A DNA stretch of 64,000 bases, taken from Lachnospiraceae bacterium (GTDB lineage Bacteria > Bacillota > Clostridia > Lachnospirales > Lachnospiraceae). Positions 18,333-26,371 of the stretch are shown in pieces. The stretch is taken from assembly GCA_014804785.1 (NCBI GenBank), contig JAAUZD010000043.1, positions 124,001 through 188,000 on the forward strand. Reading direction: 5' to 3'. Both the position numbers and the translations under genes were made by a program. Under the pieces are notes generated by a model. The model did not search any database. It had not been told where the DNA came from and saw only the letters and a list, made by a program, of their open reading frames with translations. Within the stretch, counting starts at the first letter, position 1; each line of letters starts with the position of its first letter.

Positions 18333-19490
18333 ATGACAACAACATCAAAGAAACCTGTTAAGAAAAAACCAGTCAGGCGCGAAGAACCTGTAAGTACAAA
18401 GAAAAAGAGCAGCAAAGGAAATGCAGCTGTGGACGCCAAAAAGAAATCCAAGAAAAAGCGCACGAAGATTCTTCTGTTTATCTTGGAGATATTTATTTTA
18501 CTTATAATGGTAGTAGTCTTGTATGGCGTCCTCAAGGTAGAAAAAGTTGGCAAGGTAGATTTGCCAAAGGAAGAAATCGTCATTAACCCTGAGGTAGAGG
18601 AGCAGGTTGAGACTACCATGAGAGGTTATCGCAACATTGCATTGTTTGGTGTGGACTCTACAACAGGCGCGCTTACGAAGAATACGCGAAGCGATACAAT
18701 TATGATTGCGTCCATTAATCTGGACACAGGAGAATGCAAGCTTGTCAGCGTGTATCGTGATACTTATCTGAATCTAAGCAATGATTCCTATAATAAATGC
18801 AACGGCGCGTATGCAAAGGGCGGTCCGAAACAGGCAATCAATATGCTGAATATGAATCTGGATATGAATATTACTGATTTTGTTACAATAGGATTTGCGG
18901 GTCTTAGTGATACAATTGATGCGCTGGGCGGCATCATGATCGATGTGGACGAAGCGGAACTGCAGCATATCAATAATTACCAGATTTGTATGGCGGAGAA
19001 TTTAAAGAGAGACTATACTCCGGTAACGAGTACAGGATATCAGCTATTAGACGGACTTCAGGCAACAGCATACTGCCGTATCCGTTATACAGCAGGGGAT
19101 GATTTTAAACGTGCGGAGCGTCAGAGAGAAGTGCTGATGGCGGTGGCTGATAAGGCAAAAACCGCTTCACCGGCAACTTTGAATTCTGTTGCTAATGCAA
19201 TTTTTGATAAGGATGAGATATATACATCCCTGGATCTTTCCGAGATACTTGAACTTTTAGGTGAAATAGGCAAATACCAGATCGTAGATCAGGGCGGATT
19301 CCCCGAAGAAAGTATGCGTGCGACAGGTACCATTGGCTCTAAGGGAAGCTGTGTTGTACCGGTATCTCTTGCAGATAATGTACAGTGGCTGCATGAATTC
19401 CTGTTTGAGGATCAGGAATATTCTCCATCCGCAACAGTAGTGGAATGCAGTGAAAAAGTTGCAGCTGATACGAATGGTTATATAAAATAA
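18333..19490 (+). CDS. LytR-CpsA-Psr (LCP) family glycopolymer ligase
   Basis: Attaches lipid-linked glycopolymers to peptidoglycan outside the cell. Residues 1-48 are a lysine-rich cytoplasmic tail, about 49-68 a single membrane segment, and the rest is extracellular. The LCP domain shows NIALFGVDS, NTRSDTIMIASIN with the pyrophosphate-binding Arg-Ser-Asp, SVYRDTYL, and RIRYTAGDDFKRAERQREV. The final 100 residues are an extension of unclear role. Following the priming transferase, it is the probable last step that anchors the wall polysaccharide made here. Confidence 0.93.
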   Translation: MTTTSKKPVKKKPVRREEPVSTKKKSSKGNAAVDAKKKSKKKRTKILLFILEIFILLIMVVVLYGVLKVEKVGKVDLPKEEIVINPEVEEQVETTMRGYRNIALFGVDSTTGALTKNTRSDTIMIASINLDTGECKLVSVYRDTYLNLSNDSYNKCNGAYAKGGPKQAINMLNMNLDMNITDFVTIGFAGLSDTIDALGGIMIDVDEAELQHINNYQICMAENLKRDYTPVTSTGYQLLDGLQATAYCRIRYTAGDDFKRAERQREVLMAVADKAKTASPATLNSVANAIFDKDEIYTSLDLSEILELLGEIGKYQIVDQGGFPEESMRATGTIGSKGSCVVPVSLADNVQWLHEFLFEDQEYSPSATVVECSEKVAADTNGYIK

Positions 19491-19496
19491 AAAATA

Positions 19497-19552
19497 AACG
19501 CCGGTACGCTTTGTGATTGCAGCGAGGGGCTGCTCTCGCTGCCTGCGGCGTT
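19497..19552 (+). other. two-level hairpin after the LCP gene
   Basis: An outer stem AACGCC / GGCGTT encloses a perfect inner 8-bp stem GCAGCGAG / CTCGCTGC. It has no T-run of its own and lies immediately before a second, terminator-like hairpin. Confidence 0.5.
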
Positions 19553-19564
19553 ATAAGAGAAATG

Positions 19565-19590
19565 CCCCGTTGCTTGCAGCGGGGTATTTG
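19565..19590 (+). terminator. terminator-like GC-rich hairpin
   Basis: CCCCGTTGC and GCAGCGGGG pair (one G-U) around a minimal loop, followed by TATTTG. With the hairpin before it, this likely ends the LCP transcript. The T-tract is poor. Confidence 0.55.
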
Positions 19591-19645
19591 ACTATACTAT
19601 TGGATGATTTTTATAGGATAATTTTGTGGGTTGAGGTTATATAAT

Positions 19646-20572
19646 ATGTTGGAAGCAGATGTAATTATTCCGGTATATCGGCCAACGCGGAGATTTCTGG
19701 AACTTCTGGATATGCTGGAGTCGCAAAGTCTGCCAATCGGAAAGATCATTCTGATCAATACAGAAAAAAAGTATTTTGACCAGTTGACCAAAGGGACAGA
19801 TTTTTGGAAAAAGCATCAAAAATTGATAGTAGAACACATAACGAAAGAGGAATTTGATCATGGCGGTACCAGGAATTTCGGAGTGTCATTGTCAAAGGCG
19901 TCTTACTTTATTATGATGACGGATGATGCAATTCCGGCAGACAACCGATTAGTAGAGAGACTTCTCGCTCCCTTTGAGGATGAAAAGGTAGGAATGACCT
20001 ATGCAAGGCAGATGCCGGCAGAGGAAAGCGGTGCGATCGAGCGCTATACCCGCTCTTTTAATTATCCGGAGGCTTCTTGTCAGAAATCAGCTGAGGATTT
20101 AAAAGAGATGGGGATTAAGACTTTTTTTGCATCAAATGTCTGCGCGGCTTACAGGAGAGATATTTTTGATGGGTTGAAAGGATTTACGGATCACACTATA
20201 TTTAATGAAGATATGATTTATGCCAGAGGGCTTTTAAATGCAGGCTACCGGATTGCTTATGTAGCGGATGCCAAAGTGGTGCACTCTCATAATTATAGCG
20301 GAAGAGAGCAGCTTGAGAGAAATTTTGATCTGGGGGTGTCACATGCGGATTATCCGCAGATTTTTTCAGGGCTATCTACAGAATCAGAGGGAATCCGCCT
20401 TGTAAAGAAAACCTGTGCACACCTTTTCAAGATTGGAAAACCATGGCTTGTCTTTAAGCTTGTCTGGCAAAGCGGGTGTAAATATCTGGGGTATTTTTTA
20501 GGAAAGAGGTATAAGAAGCTGCCGCGTAAAGTGATAAAAAAATTTTCTATGAACAAGGGATATTGGAAATGA
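19646..20572 (+). CDS. family-2 glycosyltransferase, rhamnosyltransferase-like
   Basis: A 308-residue GT2 enzyme: DVIIPVYRPTRRF opens the fold, FDHGGTRNFG is a motif common in rhamnan-type transferases, MMTDDAIP is the DxD-like metal site and FNEDMIYARGL the later acidic motif. The ORF track begins at a TTG (19631); the ATG at 19646 fits the family N-terminus and follows GAGG, at a longish spacing. A basic C-terminal region with a hydrophobic stretch suggests membrane attachment. It lies alone behind a terminator and before htrA. Confidence 0.85.
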   Translation: MLEADVIIPVYRPTRRFLELLDMLESQSLPIGKIILINTEKKYFDQLTKGTDFWKKHQKLIVEHITKEEFDHGGTRNFGVSLSKASYFIMMTDDAIPADNRLVERLLAPFEDEKVGMTYARQMPAEESGAIERYTRSFNYPEASCQKSAEDLKEMGIKTFFASNVCAAYRRDIFDGLKGFTDHTIFNEDMIYARGLLNAGYRIAYVADAKVVHSHNYSGREQLERNFDLGVSHADYPQIFSGLSTESEGIRLVKKTCAHLFKIGKPWLVFKLVWQSGCKYLGYFLGKRYKKLPRKVIKKFSMNKGYWK

Positions 20573-20710
20573 AATTGTGGAATCAATAACAGAATCATCA
20601 AACTTTTGTCACAAAATGAACACAATTGCTGAATATACTAAGTACATAGTAAGGAAATCATAAGCGGCAAAAAGCGGCTGCAGCACAGGAAAGGAAAAGA
20701 GGTAATTGTT

Positions 20711-22195
20711 ATGTATGAAAATAATTATCCAAACAACTATGAGCATACGAGTATAGGGCAAAGCGTGACAAAGCGTACCAGTCAGGGGCAGGAAAGCGGT
20801 AATTCCTATCCGTATAGTTCTAATGGCAGTTTCAGCGGAGCAAATAACGGCTTTTACAATGAAAGAGGAAATAATCAGTATAAACCAGAGAAAACACCTG
20901 CAAAAACGCATAGTAATAGTTCAAGTACAGGCAAAAAACTGGCAATTGGAATCTGTTGTGGATTGCTGTTCGGGATTTTTGCAGGACTGGGATTTAAAAC
21001 GATAGATTTTGCAGGAGACTTCATGAAGGCAAGGATGGGAATGAAGCAAACGCAGGAATCGGTCGCCGCGTTAGAAGGAGAGATTGGCGGGCAGGATGCC
21101 GGCTTACAAGAAGGACAGGACAGCCTGGGAGAAAAGCAGGAGACGGCGGAAATAAACAGCACGCAGGTAATCAAAACCACAGTGACAGACGTGACAGAGG
21201 TGGTGAAGGAAGCAATGCCGGCAGTAGTTTCTGTTAATGGAAGATATATTGAAAGAATGACCTTCTGGGGGCAGGAATATAGCCAGGAAGGGGAAGGCTC
21301 CGGCTCGGGTATCATTGTTGGACAGAACGATACTGAACTTCTTTTGGTTACGAATTATCATGTGGTCGAATCCGCAAAAGAGTTGACGGTTCTGTTTGTG
21401 AACGGGGATCAGGCGCAGGCTCAGGTGAAGGGGGTAGATGAGGATAAGGATCTTGCAATCATTGCGGTACAGCTTGATGATATCAGCAGTGAGGCAATGG
21501 ATGCAATCGCCATTGCAAAGTTGGGCAGTTCGGATGATCTGATTGTAGGTGAGCCGGTCATTGCGATTGGAAATGCTCTGGGGTATGGACAGTCCGTCAC
21601 AACCGGTGTGGTCAGCGCTCTTGACAGAGCTATAGGAACTGTGGAATTACAAAGCACGCAGGATACGGAAATCAATACTTTTATTCAGACAGACGCGGCA
21701 ATCAATCCGGGAAATTCGGGAGGCGCTCTTCTTAATATTAATGGAGAAGTGATTGGTATTAATTCTAATAAAATCGGTGATATGCGTGTAGAAGGCATGG
21801 GATATGCGATTCCCATTTCTGATGCACAGCCGATCATAGAAGAACTGATGAAGAAAGAGACAAGGCTCAAGGTTGCCGAAGAAGACAGAGGCTATCTGGG
21901 AATTACCGGTGTAGATGTAAAATCAGAGTATTCACAGCTCTACGGGGCGCCGAAGGGCGTATATGTTTCTACCGTCACAGCAGGATCAGGTGCAGATAAG
22001 GCTGGTCTCATGAGAGGCGATATCATTGTGGAAATGAATGGTGAAGAGATAACCTCTATGGCAGAACTGAAGAATGAACTTCAATATTATGCGGCGGGAA
22101 CAACGGTAGAACTGAAAATCATGCAGGCTTATCCTGACGGATATCGGGAGAACACAGTGGAAGTTACACTGGGAAGTCAAAGCAGCGTTCAATAG
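20711..22195 (+). CDS. htrA: membrane-anchored HtrA-type serine protease with PDZ domain
   Basis: Degrades or chaperones misfolded exported proteins. An Asn/Ser-rich cytoplasmic tail of about 75 residues precedes one membrane segment (KLAIGICCGLLFGIFAGLGF). The trypsin-like domain carries the triad His in TNYHVVES (about 217), Asp in EDKDLAII (about 245) and Ser in NPGNSGGAL (about 336). A single PDZ domain follows from about residue 385 (GAPKGVYVSTV, GLMRGDIIVEMNG). At 494 residues it is a normal Gram-positive HtrA. A perfect terminator stands directly after it. Confidence 0.94.
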   Translation: MYENNYPNNYEHTSIGQSVTKRTSQGQESGNSYPYSSNGSFSGANNGFYNERGNNQYKPEKTPAKTHSNSSSTGKKLAIGICCGLLFGIFAGLGFKTIDFAGDFMKARMGMKQTQESVAALEGEIGGQDAGLQEGQDSLGEKQETAEINSTQVIKTTVTDVTEVVKEAMPAVVSVNGRYIERMTFWGQEYSQEGEGSGSGIIVGQNDTELLLVTNYHVVESAKELTVLFVNGDQAQAQVKGVDEDKDLAIIAVQLDDISSEAMDAIAIAKLGSSDDLIVGEPVIAIGNALGYGQSVTTGVVSALDRAIGTVELQSTQDTEINTFIQTDAAINPGNSGGALLNINGEVIGINSNKIGDMRVEGMGYAIPISDAQPIIEELMKKETRLKVAEEDRGYLGITGVDVKSEYSQLYGAPKGVYVSTVTAGSGADKAGLMRGDIIVEMNGEEITSMAELKNELQYYAAGTTVELKIMQAYPDGYRENTVEVTLGSQSSVQ

Positions 22196-22200
22196 AGGGA

Positions 22201-22239
22201 AGCAGGTGATGTTCATGAAGAATATCACCTGCTTTATTT
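22201..22239 (+). terminator. intrinsic terminator after htrA
   Basis: A 10-bp stem AGCAGGTGAT / ATCACCTGCT with a 13-base loop, then TTATTTC. It starts 6 bases after the htrA stop. Confidence 0.85.
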
Positions 22240-22335
22240 CGTGAGAAAATGTCCCGGAATCTGCTTTCTAGGTATTCTTTTTTTAATGAGTTCATAAAAT
22301 TAGTAAAAAGAAACAGCGAAGTTTATGGGTGATGT

Positions 22336-22773
22336 ATGAAAAAAATCTGTCTGCGGTTTGTTAAATATGGAATGTGTGTGCTTGGAACTGCGGCACTTTT
22401 CCTGCTTGCAGGATGTGCGAAAGAAAAAAATCCAATGGAGAAATTAAAGGACCTGGAGTTTACGGTTCTGGCAGAGGATAATATACCGGAAGAACTTAAA
22501 ACAATCATTGATGAAAAAAAAGAAAATGCTTTTAAAGTTACTTACCAGGACAACGGATTTTTGTACATCTGTATTGGCTATGGGGAGCAGGTGAGCGGGG
22601 GATATAGCATTACGGTAAATGCTCTGTATCTTACAGAGAATGCGATTTATGCAGATACTACGCTGCTGGGACCGGATCCGGCAGATGCAGCGTCCGTAAA
22701 AAAGAATGCGCCGTCCTATCCGTATATTGTAATAAAAACAGAATTTGTGGATAAACCGGTGGTGTTCAACTGA
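22336..22773 (+). CDS. small lipoprotein of unknown function
   Basis: A 145-residue exported lipoprotein. The signal peptide ends in the lipobox LLAGC at about residues 23-27, so the mature protein is anchored at Cys27. The rest is short and charged, with YPYIVIKTEF near the end. I do not recognise the family; similar short lipoproteins of unknown role are common in Lachnospiraceae. A 369-bp palindromic element begins 15 bases after its stop codon. Confidence 0.75.
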   Translation: MKKICLRFVKYGMCVLGTAALFLLAGCAKEKNPMEKLKDLEFTVLAEDNIPEELKTIIDEKKENAFKVTYQDNGFLYICIGYGEQVSGGYSITVNALYLTENAIYADTTLLGPDPADAASVKKNAPSYPYIVIKTEFVDKPVVFN

Positions 22774-22788
22774 CAGGTGAAAAGAGCA

Positions 22789-23157
22789 GCATAATCTTGT
22801 CTTCTGATATAGTGAGCAGCGGTGTATGACAGCAAGAGGCAGGACAGCATACGTTCACACACAAGCAGCATAAAAACTGCTTCAAATCTTTGTACAGTGG
22901 TAAGAAGGACTAAGTACCCTTTGGATAGGTGTATCCATGAGGACGCAAACGGCGTATTGACCCATCCATGGGTCAAATTACGCCTTCGTCGGACGTCCTG
23001 TCCGACGATTGCTGTGTATCTGAAAGGGTACTAAATCCTTCTAACCACTTCCCATAAGGTTTGGCGCAGTTTTTATGCTGCTTGTGTGTGAACGTATGCT
23101 GTCCTGCCTCTTGCTGTCATACACCGCTGCTCACTACATCAGAAGACAAGATTATGC
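22789..23157. repeat. 369-bp palindromic element with 92-bp inverted arms (MITE-like or structured RNA)
   Basis: The left arm 22789-22880 and the right arm 23066-23157 are reverse complements over 92 bases with one mismatch, by direct comparison. Pairing continues imperfectly inward (AGTACCCTTT near 22912 with AAAGGGTACT near 23023; AGAAGGA with TCCTTCT). The centre holds three more hairpins: GGATA/TATCC (22923-22936), a GACCCAT/ATGGGTC stem (about 22951-22984) and CGTCGGAC/GTCCGACG (22987-23007). No transposase and no clear target duplication are visible. The same peptide appears on both strands in the ORF track only because of the palindrome. Confidence 0.85.
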
Positions 23158-23310
23158 CGTCAAAAAAGGAGAAGATGGAAAGATTTTCTGGTGGTCTTGG
23201 TATGAATATGATAAAATAAAAAAACATGATGATGTCAAGTCTTGCAGACCTTGTGTATTCCAGGGATGCGGGACTTATTTCAAATCAGTTAAGATAAGGC
23301 GGTGGGAGAG

Positions 23311-24591
23311 ATGCTTTATATTAAAAATGGGACAATTATTGATCCAGTCAGGGATATTCTTTACGAAGCGGATTTACAGATAGAGGAAGGAAAAATTTCC
23401 AGAATTATAGAAAAGGGTAAGGTTCTGGAAAAGGAGCTTCCGGACAAAGCGCAGGTGATTGATGGGGAAGGGCTTTTGATTGCTCCCGGTCTGGCAGATA
23501 CCCATGTGCATTTCAGGGATCCGGGATTTACTTATAAAGAAGATATTGATACCGGGGCGGCGGCGGCTGTCAAAGGGGGATTTACGCAGATTGTGCTCAT
23601 GGCAAATACAAAGCCTCCTGTGGACAATACGGAGACCCTTTCTTATGTGCTTGGGAAGGGGAGAAAGACCGGTATTCATATTGCAAGCTGCGCGAATGTG
23701 ACTTATGGAATGGCAGGAAAAGAGCTGGTGAATATGGAAGAACTGGCAAACGGCGGGGCAGCGGGGTTTACGGATGATGGCATTCCGCTGATGGATGAAG
23801 GGCTGGTGAAGCAAGCCATGGAACAGGCAAAAAAGTTGGACAAGCCCATCAGTTTCCATGAGGAGGATCCCGCCCTGATTACCAATAACGGGGTCAACGC
23901 CGGGAAGGCAGCTGCGTTTTATCAGATTGGCGGCTCTCCCAGAGAGGCGGAAATTGGACTTGTAAAAAGGGATTTGGAGCTTGCCCTGCAAACCGGAGCA
24001 GAGGTGGTGATACAGCATATCAGTTCAAAGGAAGCAGTGGAACTGGTGCGTCAGGCAAAAGCAAAGGGCGCCCACGTTCATGCAGAAGCTACGCCTCATC
24101 ATTTTACGCTGACAGAAGATGTAGTAATCGAAAAGGGAACCCTTGCAAAAATGAATCCGCCTCTTCGGGAGGAAGAGGACCGGATGGCGATTATAGAAGG
24201 ACTGAAAGACGGTACCATAGATTTGATTGCCACGGATCATGCGCCCCATAGCAGGGAGGAGAAGGAGCGGACCATTACAGAAGCGCCCAGCGGCATTATC
24301 GGGCTGGAGACAGCGCTTTCCCTGGGAATCAAGGAACTGGTGGAAAAAGGTCATCTGTCTTACGGAAAACTGATTCATGCAATGAGTACAGCCCCCTGCA
24401 GGCTTTACGGGCTTAGCGGCGGCAGAATTGAAGAAGGAGCGGCGGCGGATTTGGTGTTGTTTTCGCCCAAGGAGAGTTGGACGGTATCAGAATTCGCATC
24501 TAAATCCTCGAATTCCCCTTTTATTGGGCAGGAGCTTCCGGGGGTGATTCATTACACTATCTGTGACGGAAATATTGTGTACCACAAATAA
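23311..24591 (+). CDS. pyrC: dihydroorotase PyrC
   Basis: Third step of pyrimidine synthesis: ring closure of carbamoyl-aspartate to dihydroorotate. Zinc ligands are seen in DTHVHFRDPG, HISS and ATPHHFTL, and the catalytic aspartate in ATDHAPHS. At 426 residues it belongs to the long, class I type. The tracked GTG start (23302) adds three residues; the ATG at 23311, behind GGTGGGAG, starts at MLYIKNGTIIDP as expected. pyrK and pyrD follow in an operon. The gene-free 150 bases before it contain only short non-coding sequence beside the palindrome. Confidence 0.95.
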   Translation: MLYIKNGTIIDPVRDILYEADLQIEEGKISRIIEKGKVLEKELPDKAQVIDGEGLLIAPGLADTHVHFRDPGFTYKEDIDTGAAAAVKGGFTQIVLMANTKPPVDNTETLSYVLGKGRKTGIHIASCANVTYGMAGKELVNMEELANGGAAGFTDDGIPLMDEGLVKQAMEQAKKLDKPISFHEEDPALITNNGVNAGKAAAFYQIGGSPREAEIGLVKRDLELALQTGAEVVIQHISSKEAVELVRQAKAKGAHVHAEATPHHFTLTEDVVIEKGTLAKMNPPLREEEDRMAIIEGLKDGTIDLIATDHAPHSREEKERTITEAPSGIIGLETALSLGIKELVEKGHLSYGKLIHAMSTAPCRLYGLSGGRIEEGAAADLVLFSPKESWTVSEFASKSSNSPFIGQELPGVIHYTICDGNIVYHK

Positions 24592-24609
24592 CAGCAAAGG
24601 AGAACAGGC

Positions 24610-25395
24610 ATGAACGGAAAAAGAAAAGTGAAGGCGCATGTGCTTGAACAGAAAAGGATTGCACCGGATATTTATGACATGTGGCTGTCCACTGATATGG
24701 CAAAAGAAGCCAGAGCAGGGCAGTTTATCGGGGTCTACCCTGAAAATCAGGCGCATTTGCTGCCGCGTCCCATCAGCATCTGTGAGGTGGATAAGGAAAA
24801 GAATGCGCTTCGCATTGTATATAGGATAGCGGGTGCTGGAACAGCGGAATTTTCTGCATGGGAAGCAGGACAGGAAGTGGAACTCTTAGGGATTTTGGGA
24901 AATGGGTTTCCAGTGGCACGGGGAATGGGAAAAAGAGTGGTGTTGATGGGCGGCGGCATTGGAATTCCGCCTATGATGCAGCTTGCCAGAGAACTAAAGG
25001 AAGCGGGCTTTGAGGCAGTGATTATTCTTGGCTACCGGGACAATCAGCTTTTTCTGAAAGACGAACTGGAAAAATATGGAACAGTCCATATTGCAACGGA
25101 GGATGGAAGCGCTGGAATCAAAGGAAATGTGCTGACTGTGATGGAAGAAGCGCAGATCGAAGCGGATGTAATCATGGCGTGCGGTCCAATGCCCATGCTG
25201 CGTGCTATTAAGGCATATGCGGCAGAAAAGCAGATAGACGCATTCATTTCCTTGGAGGAAAGGATGGCATGCGGCGTGGGAGCATGTTTAGGCTGTGTGT
25301 GCAAAACAACCCATAAGGATGCCCATTCTCATGTGAACAATGCAAGAATCTGTACGGACGGACCGGTGTTTGACGCCAGGGAGGTGGAAATCTGA
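24610..25395 (+). CDS. pyrK: dihydroorotate dehydrogenase electron transfer subunit PyrK
   Basis: FAD and [2Fe-2S] protein that lets the PyrD subunit pass electrons to NAD. The FAD-binding region shows LLPRPISICEVD, and the NAD site has MGGGIGIPPMMQ. The C-terminal cluster cysteines are in ACGVGACLGCVC with a fourth in NARICTDGP. At 261 residues it is of full length, with an AAAGGAG ribosome binding site. Its stop codon overlaps the pyrD start by one base, so the subunits are made together. Confidence 0.95.
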   Translation: MNGKRKVKAHVLEQKRIAPDIYDMWLSTDMAKEARAGQFIGVYPENQAHLLPRPISICEVDKEKNALRIVYRIAGAGTAEFSAWEAGQEVELLGILGNGFPVARGMGKRVVLMGGGIGIPPMMQLARELKEAGFEAVIILGYRDNQLFLKDELEKYGTVHIATEDGSAGIKGNVLTVMEEAQIEADVIMACGPMPMLRAIKAYAAEKQIDAFISLEERMACGVGACLGCVCKTTHKDAHSHVNNARICTDGPVFDAREVEI

Positions 25396-26300
25396 TGAAT
25401 ACGAAGGTAAAAATTGCAGGGGTGGAATTTAAGAATCCTGTTATGACCGCATCCGGGACCTTTGGTTCCGGTATGGAATACAGTGATTTCGTAGATTTAA
25501 ATAAGCTGGGAGCTGTGGTGACAAAAGGGGTTGCCAACGTGCCCTGGTCGGGTAATCCGGTGCCGCGGGTAGCAGAAACGTACGGAGGCATGTTGAACGC
25601 CATTGGGCTGCAGAACCCCGGAATAGATGTGTTCATTGAAAGGGATATTCCTTTCCTGAAGCAGTATGATACAAAGATTATTGTGAATGTATGTGGAAAA
25701 AGTGTGGAAGATTACCTTGAAGTGGTGGAAAGACTGGGGGATACGGATGTCGATATGCTGGAAATCAATGTGTCCTGCCCCAATGTGAAGGAAGGAGCCA
25801 TTGCTTTTGGGCAAAAGGCGGACTGCCTGTATGATATTACTTCCCAAATCAAGGCAAAAGCCAGACAGCCGGTCATCATGAAGCTGAGTCCCAATGTGAC
25901 GGATATTAGTGAAATGGCAAAAGCAGCAGAGACAGCAGGCGCAGACGCTATTTCTCTGATTAACACTTTGACAGGTATGAAGATTGACATCCATAAGCGC
26001 ACATTTGCACTGGCAAACAAAACCGGAGGACTTTCAGGTCCTGCCATCAAACCGGTGGCGGTGCGGATGGTATATCAGGCTTCCCGGGCGGTGAAGATTC
26101 CGGTAATCGGCATGGGCGGAATTGGTTCGGCAGAGGATGCTATTGAGTTTCTGTTGGCAGGAGCCAGTGCAGTGGCAGTAGGAGCCATGAACTTTGTAAA
26201 TCCTTATGTGACGGCGGAAGTGGCAGAAGGGATTGAAGCCTATATGAGAAACTATCAGATAAAAGATATCAGTGAGCTGATTGGCGGTGTAAAGGAGTAG
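25395..26300 (+). CDS. pyrD: dihydroorotate dehydrogenase catalytic subunit, class 1B
   Basis: Oxidises dihydroorotate to orotate with FMN. The class 1B catalytic cysteine lies in EINVSCPNVKEG; the substrate loop shows ATKG-like VVTKGVANVPWSGNP and the phosphate-binding end PVIGMGGIGSAEDA. At 301 residues it is typical. It forms a 2+2 complex with PyrK, with which it overlaps. A sporulation-type promoter for the next gene begins only about a dozen bases after this stop. Confidence 0.95.
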   Translation: MNTKVKIAGVEFKNPVMTASGTFGSGMEYSDFVDLNKLGAVVTKGVANVPWSGNPVPRVAETYGGMLNAIGLQNPGIDVFIERDIPFLKQYDTKIIVNVCGKSVEDYLEVVERLGDTDVDMLEINVSCPNVKEGAIAFGQKADCLYDITSQIKAKARQPVIMKLSPNVTDISEMAKAAETAGADAISLINTLTGMKIDIHKRTFALANKTGGLSGPAIKPVAVRMVYQASRAVKIPVIGMGGIGSAEDAIEFLLAGASAVAVGAMNFVNPYVTAEVAEGIEAYMRNYQIKDISELIGGVKE

Positions 26301-26311
26301 GGGCTTTTTTG

Positions 26312-26340
26312 ACATACTTTACCTCCCTGGGTCATACATT
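26312..26340 (+). promoter_or_regulatory. sigma-E-like sporulation promoter before sipL
   Basis: CATACATT (26333-26340) fits the mother-cell sigma-E -10 pattern CATACAnT. Fourteen bases upstream lies ACATACT (26312-26318), a partial match to the -35 pattern KMATATT. An overlapping TTGACA at 26309 has no good sigma-A -10 partner. Control by sigma-E fits the spore-coat gene 30 bases downstream. Confidence 0.5.
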
Positions 26341-26371
26341 TAAAATAAGTAGACTCAAGGGAGGTATTTTT

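Noticed and set aside
23174-23298. Short frames of 14 and 22 codons before pyrC as leader peptides
   Set aside because: Ribosome binding site spacing is wrong or absent and no attenuator hairpin with T-run follows.
22716-23383. ORFs on both strands with the shared peptide MLLVCERMLSCLLLSYTAAHY
   Set aside because: They exist only because the 92-base arms of the palindrome are reverse complements; no ribosome binding site or family resemblance.
23374-24018. 214-residue minus-strand ORF
   Set aside because: Shadow of pyrC; no signals of its own.
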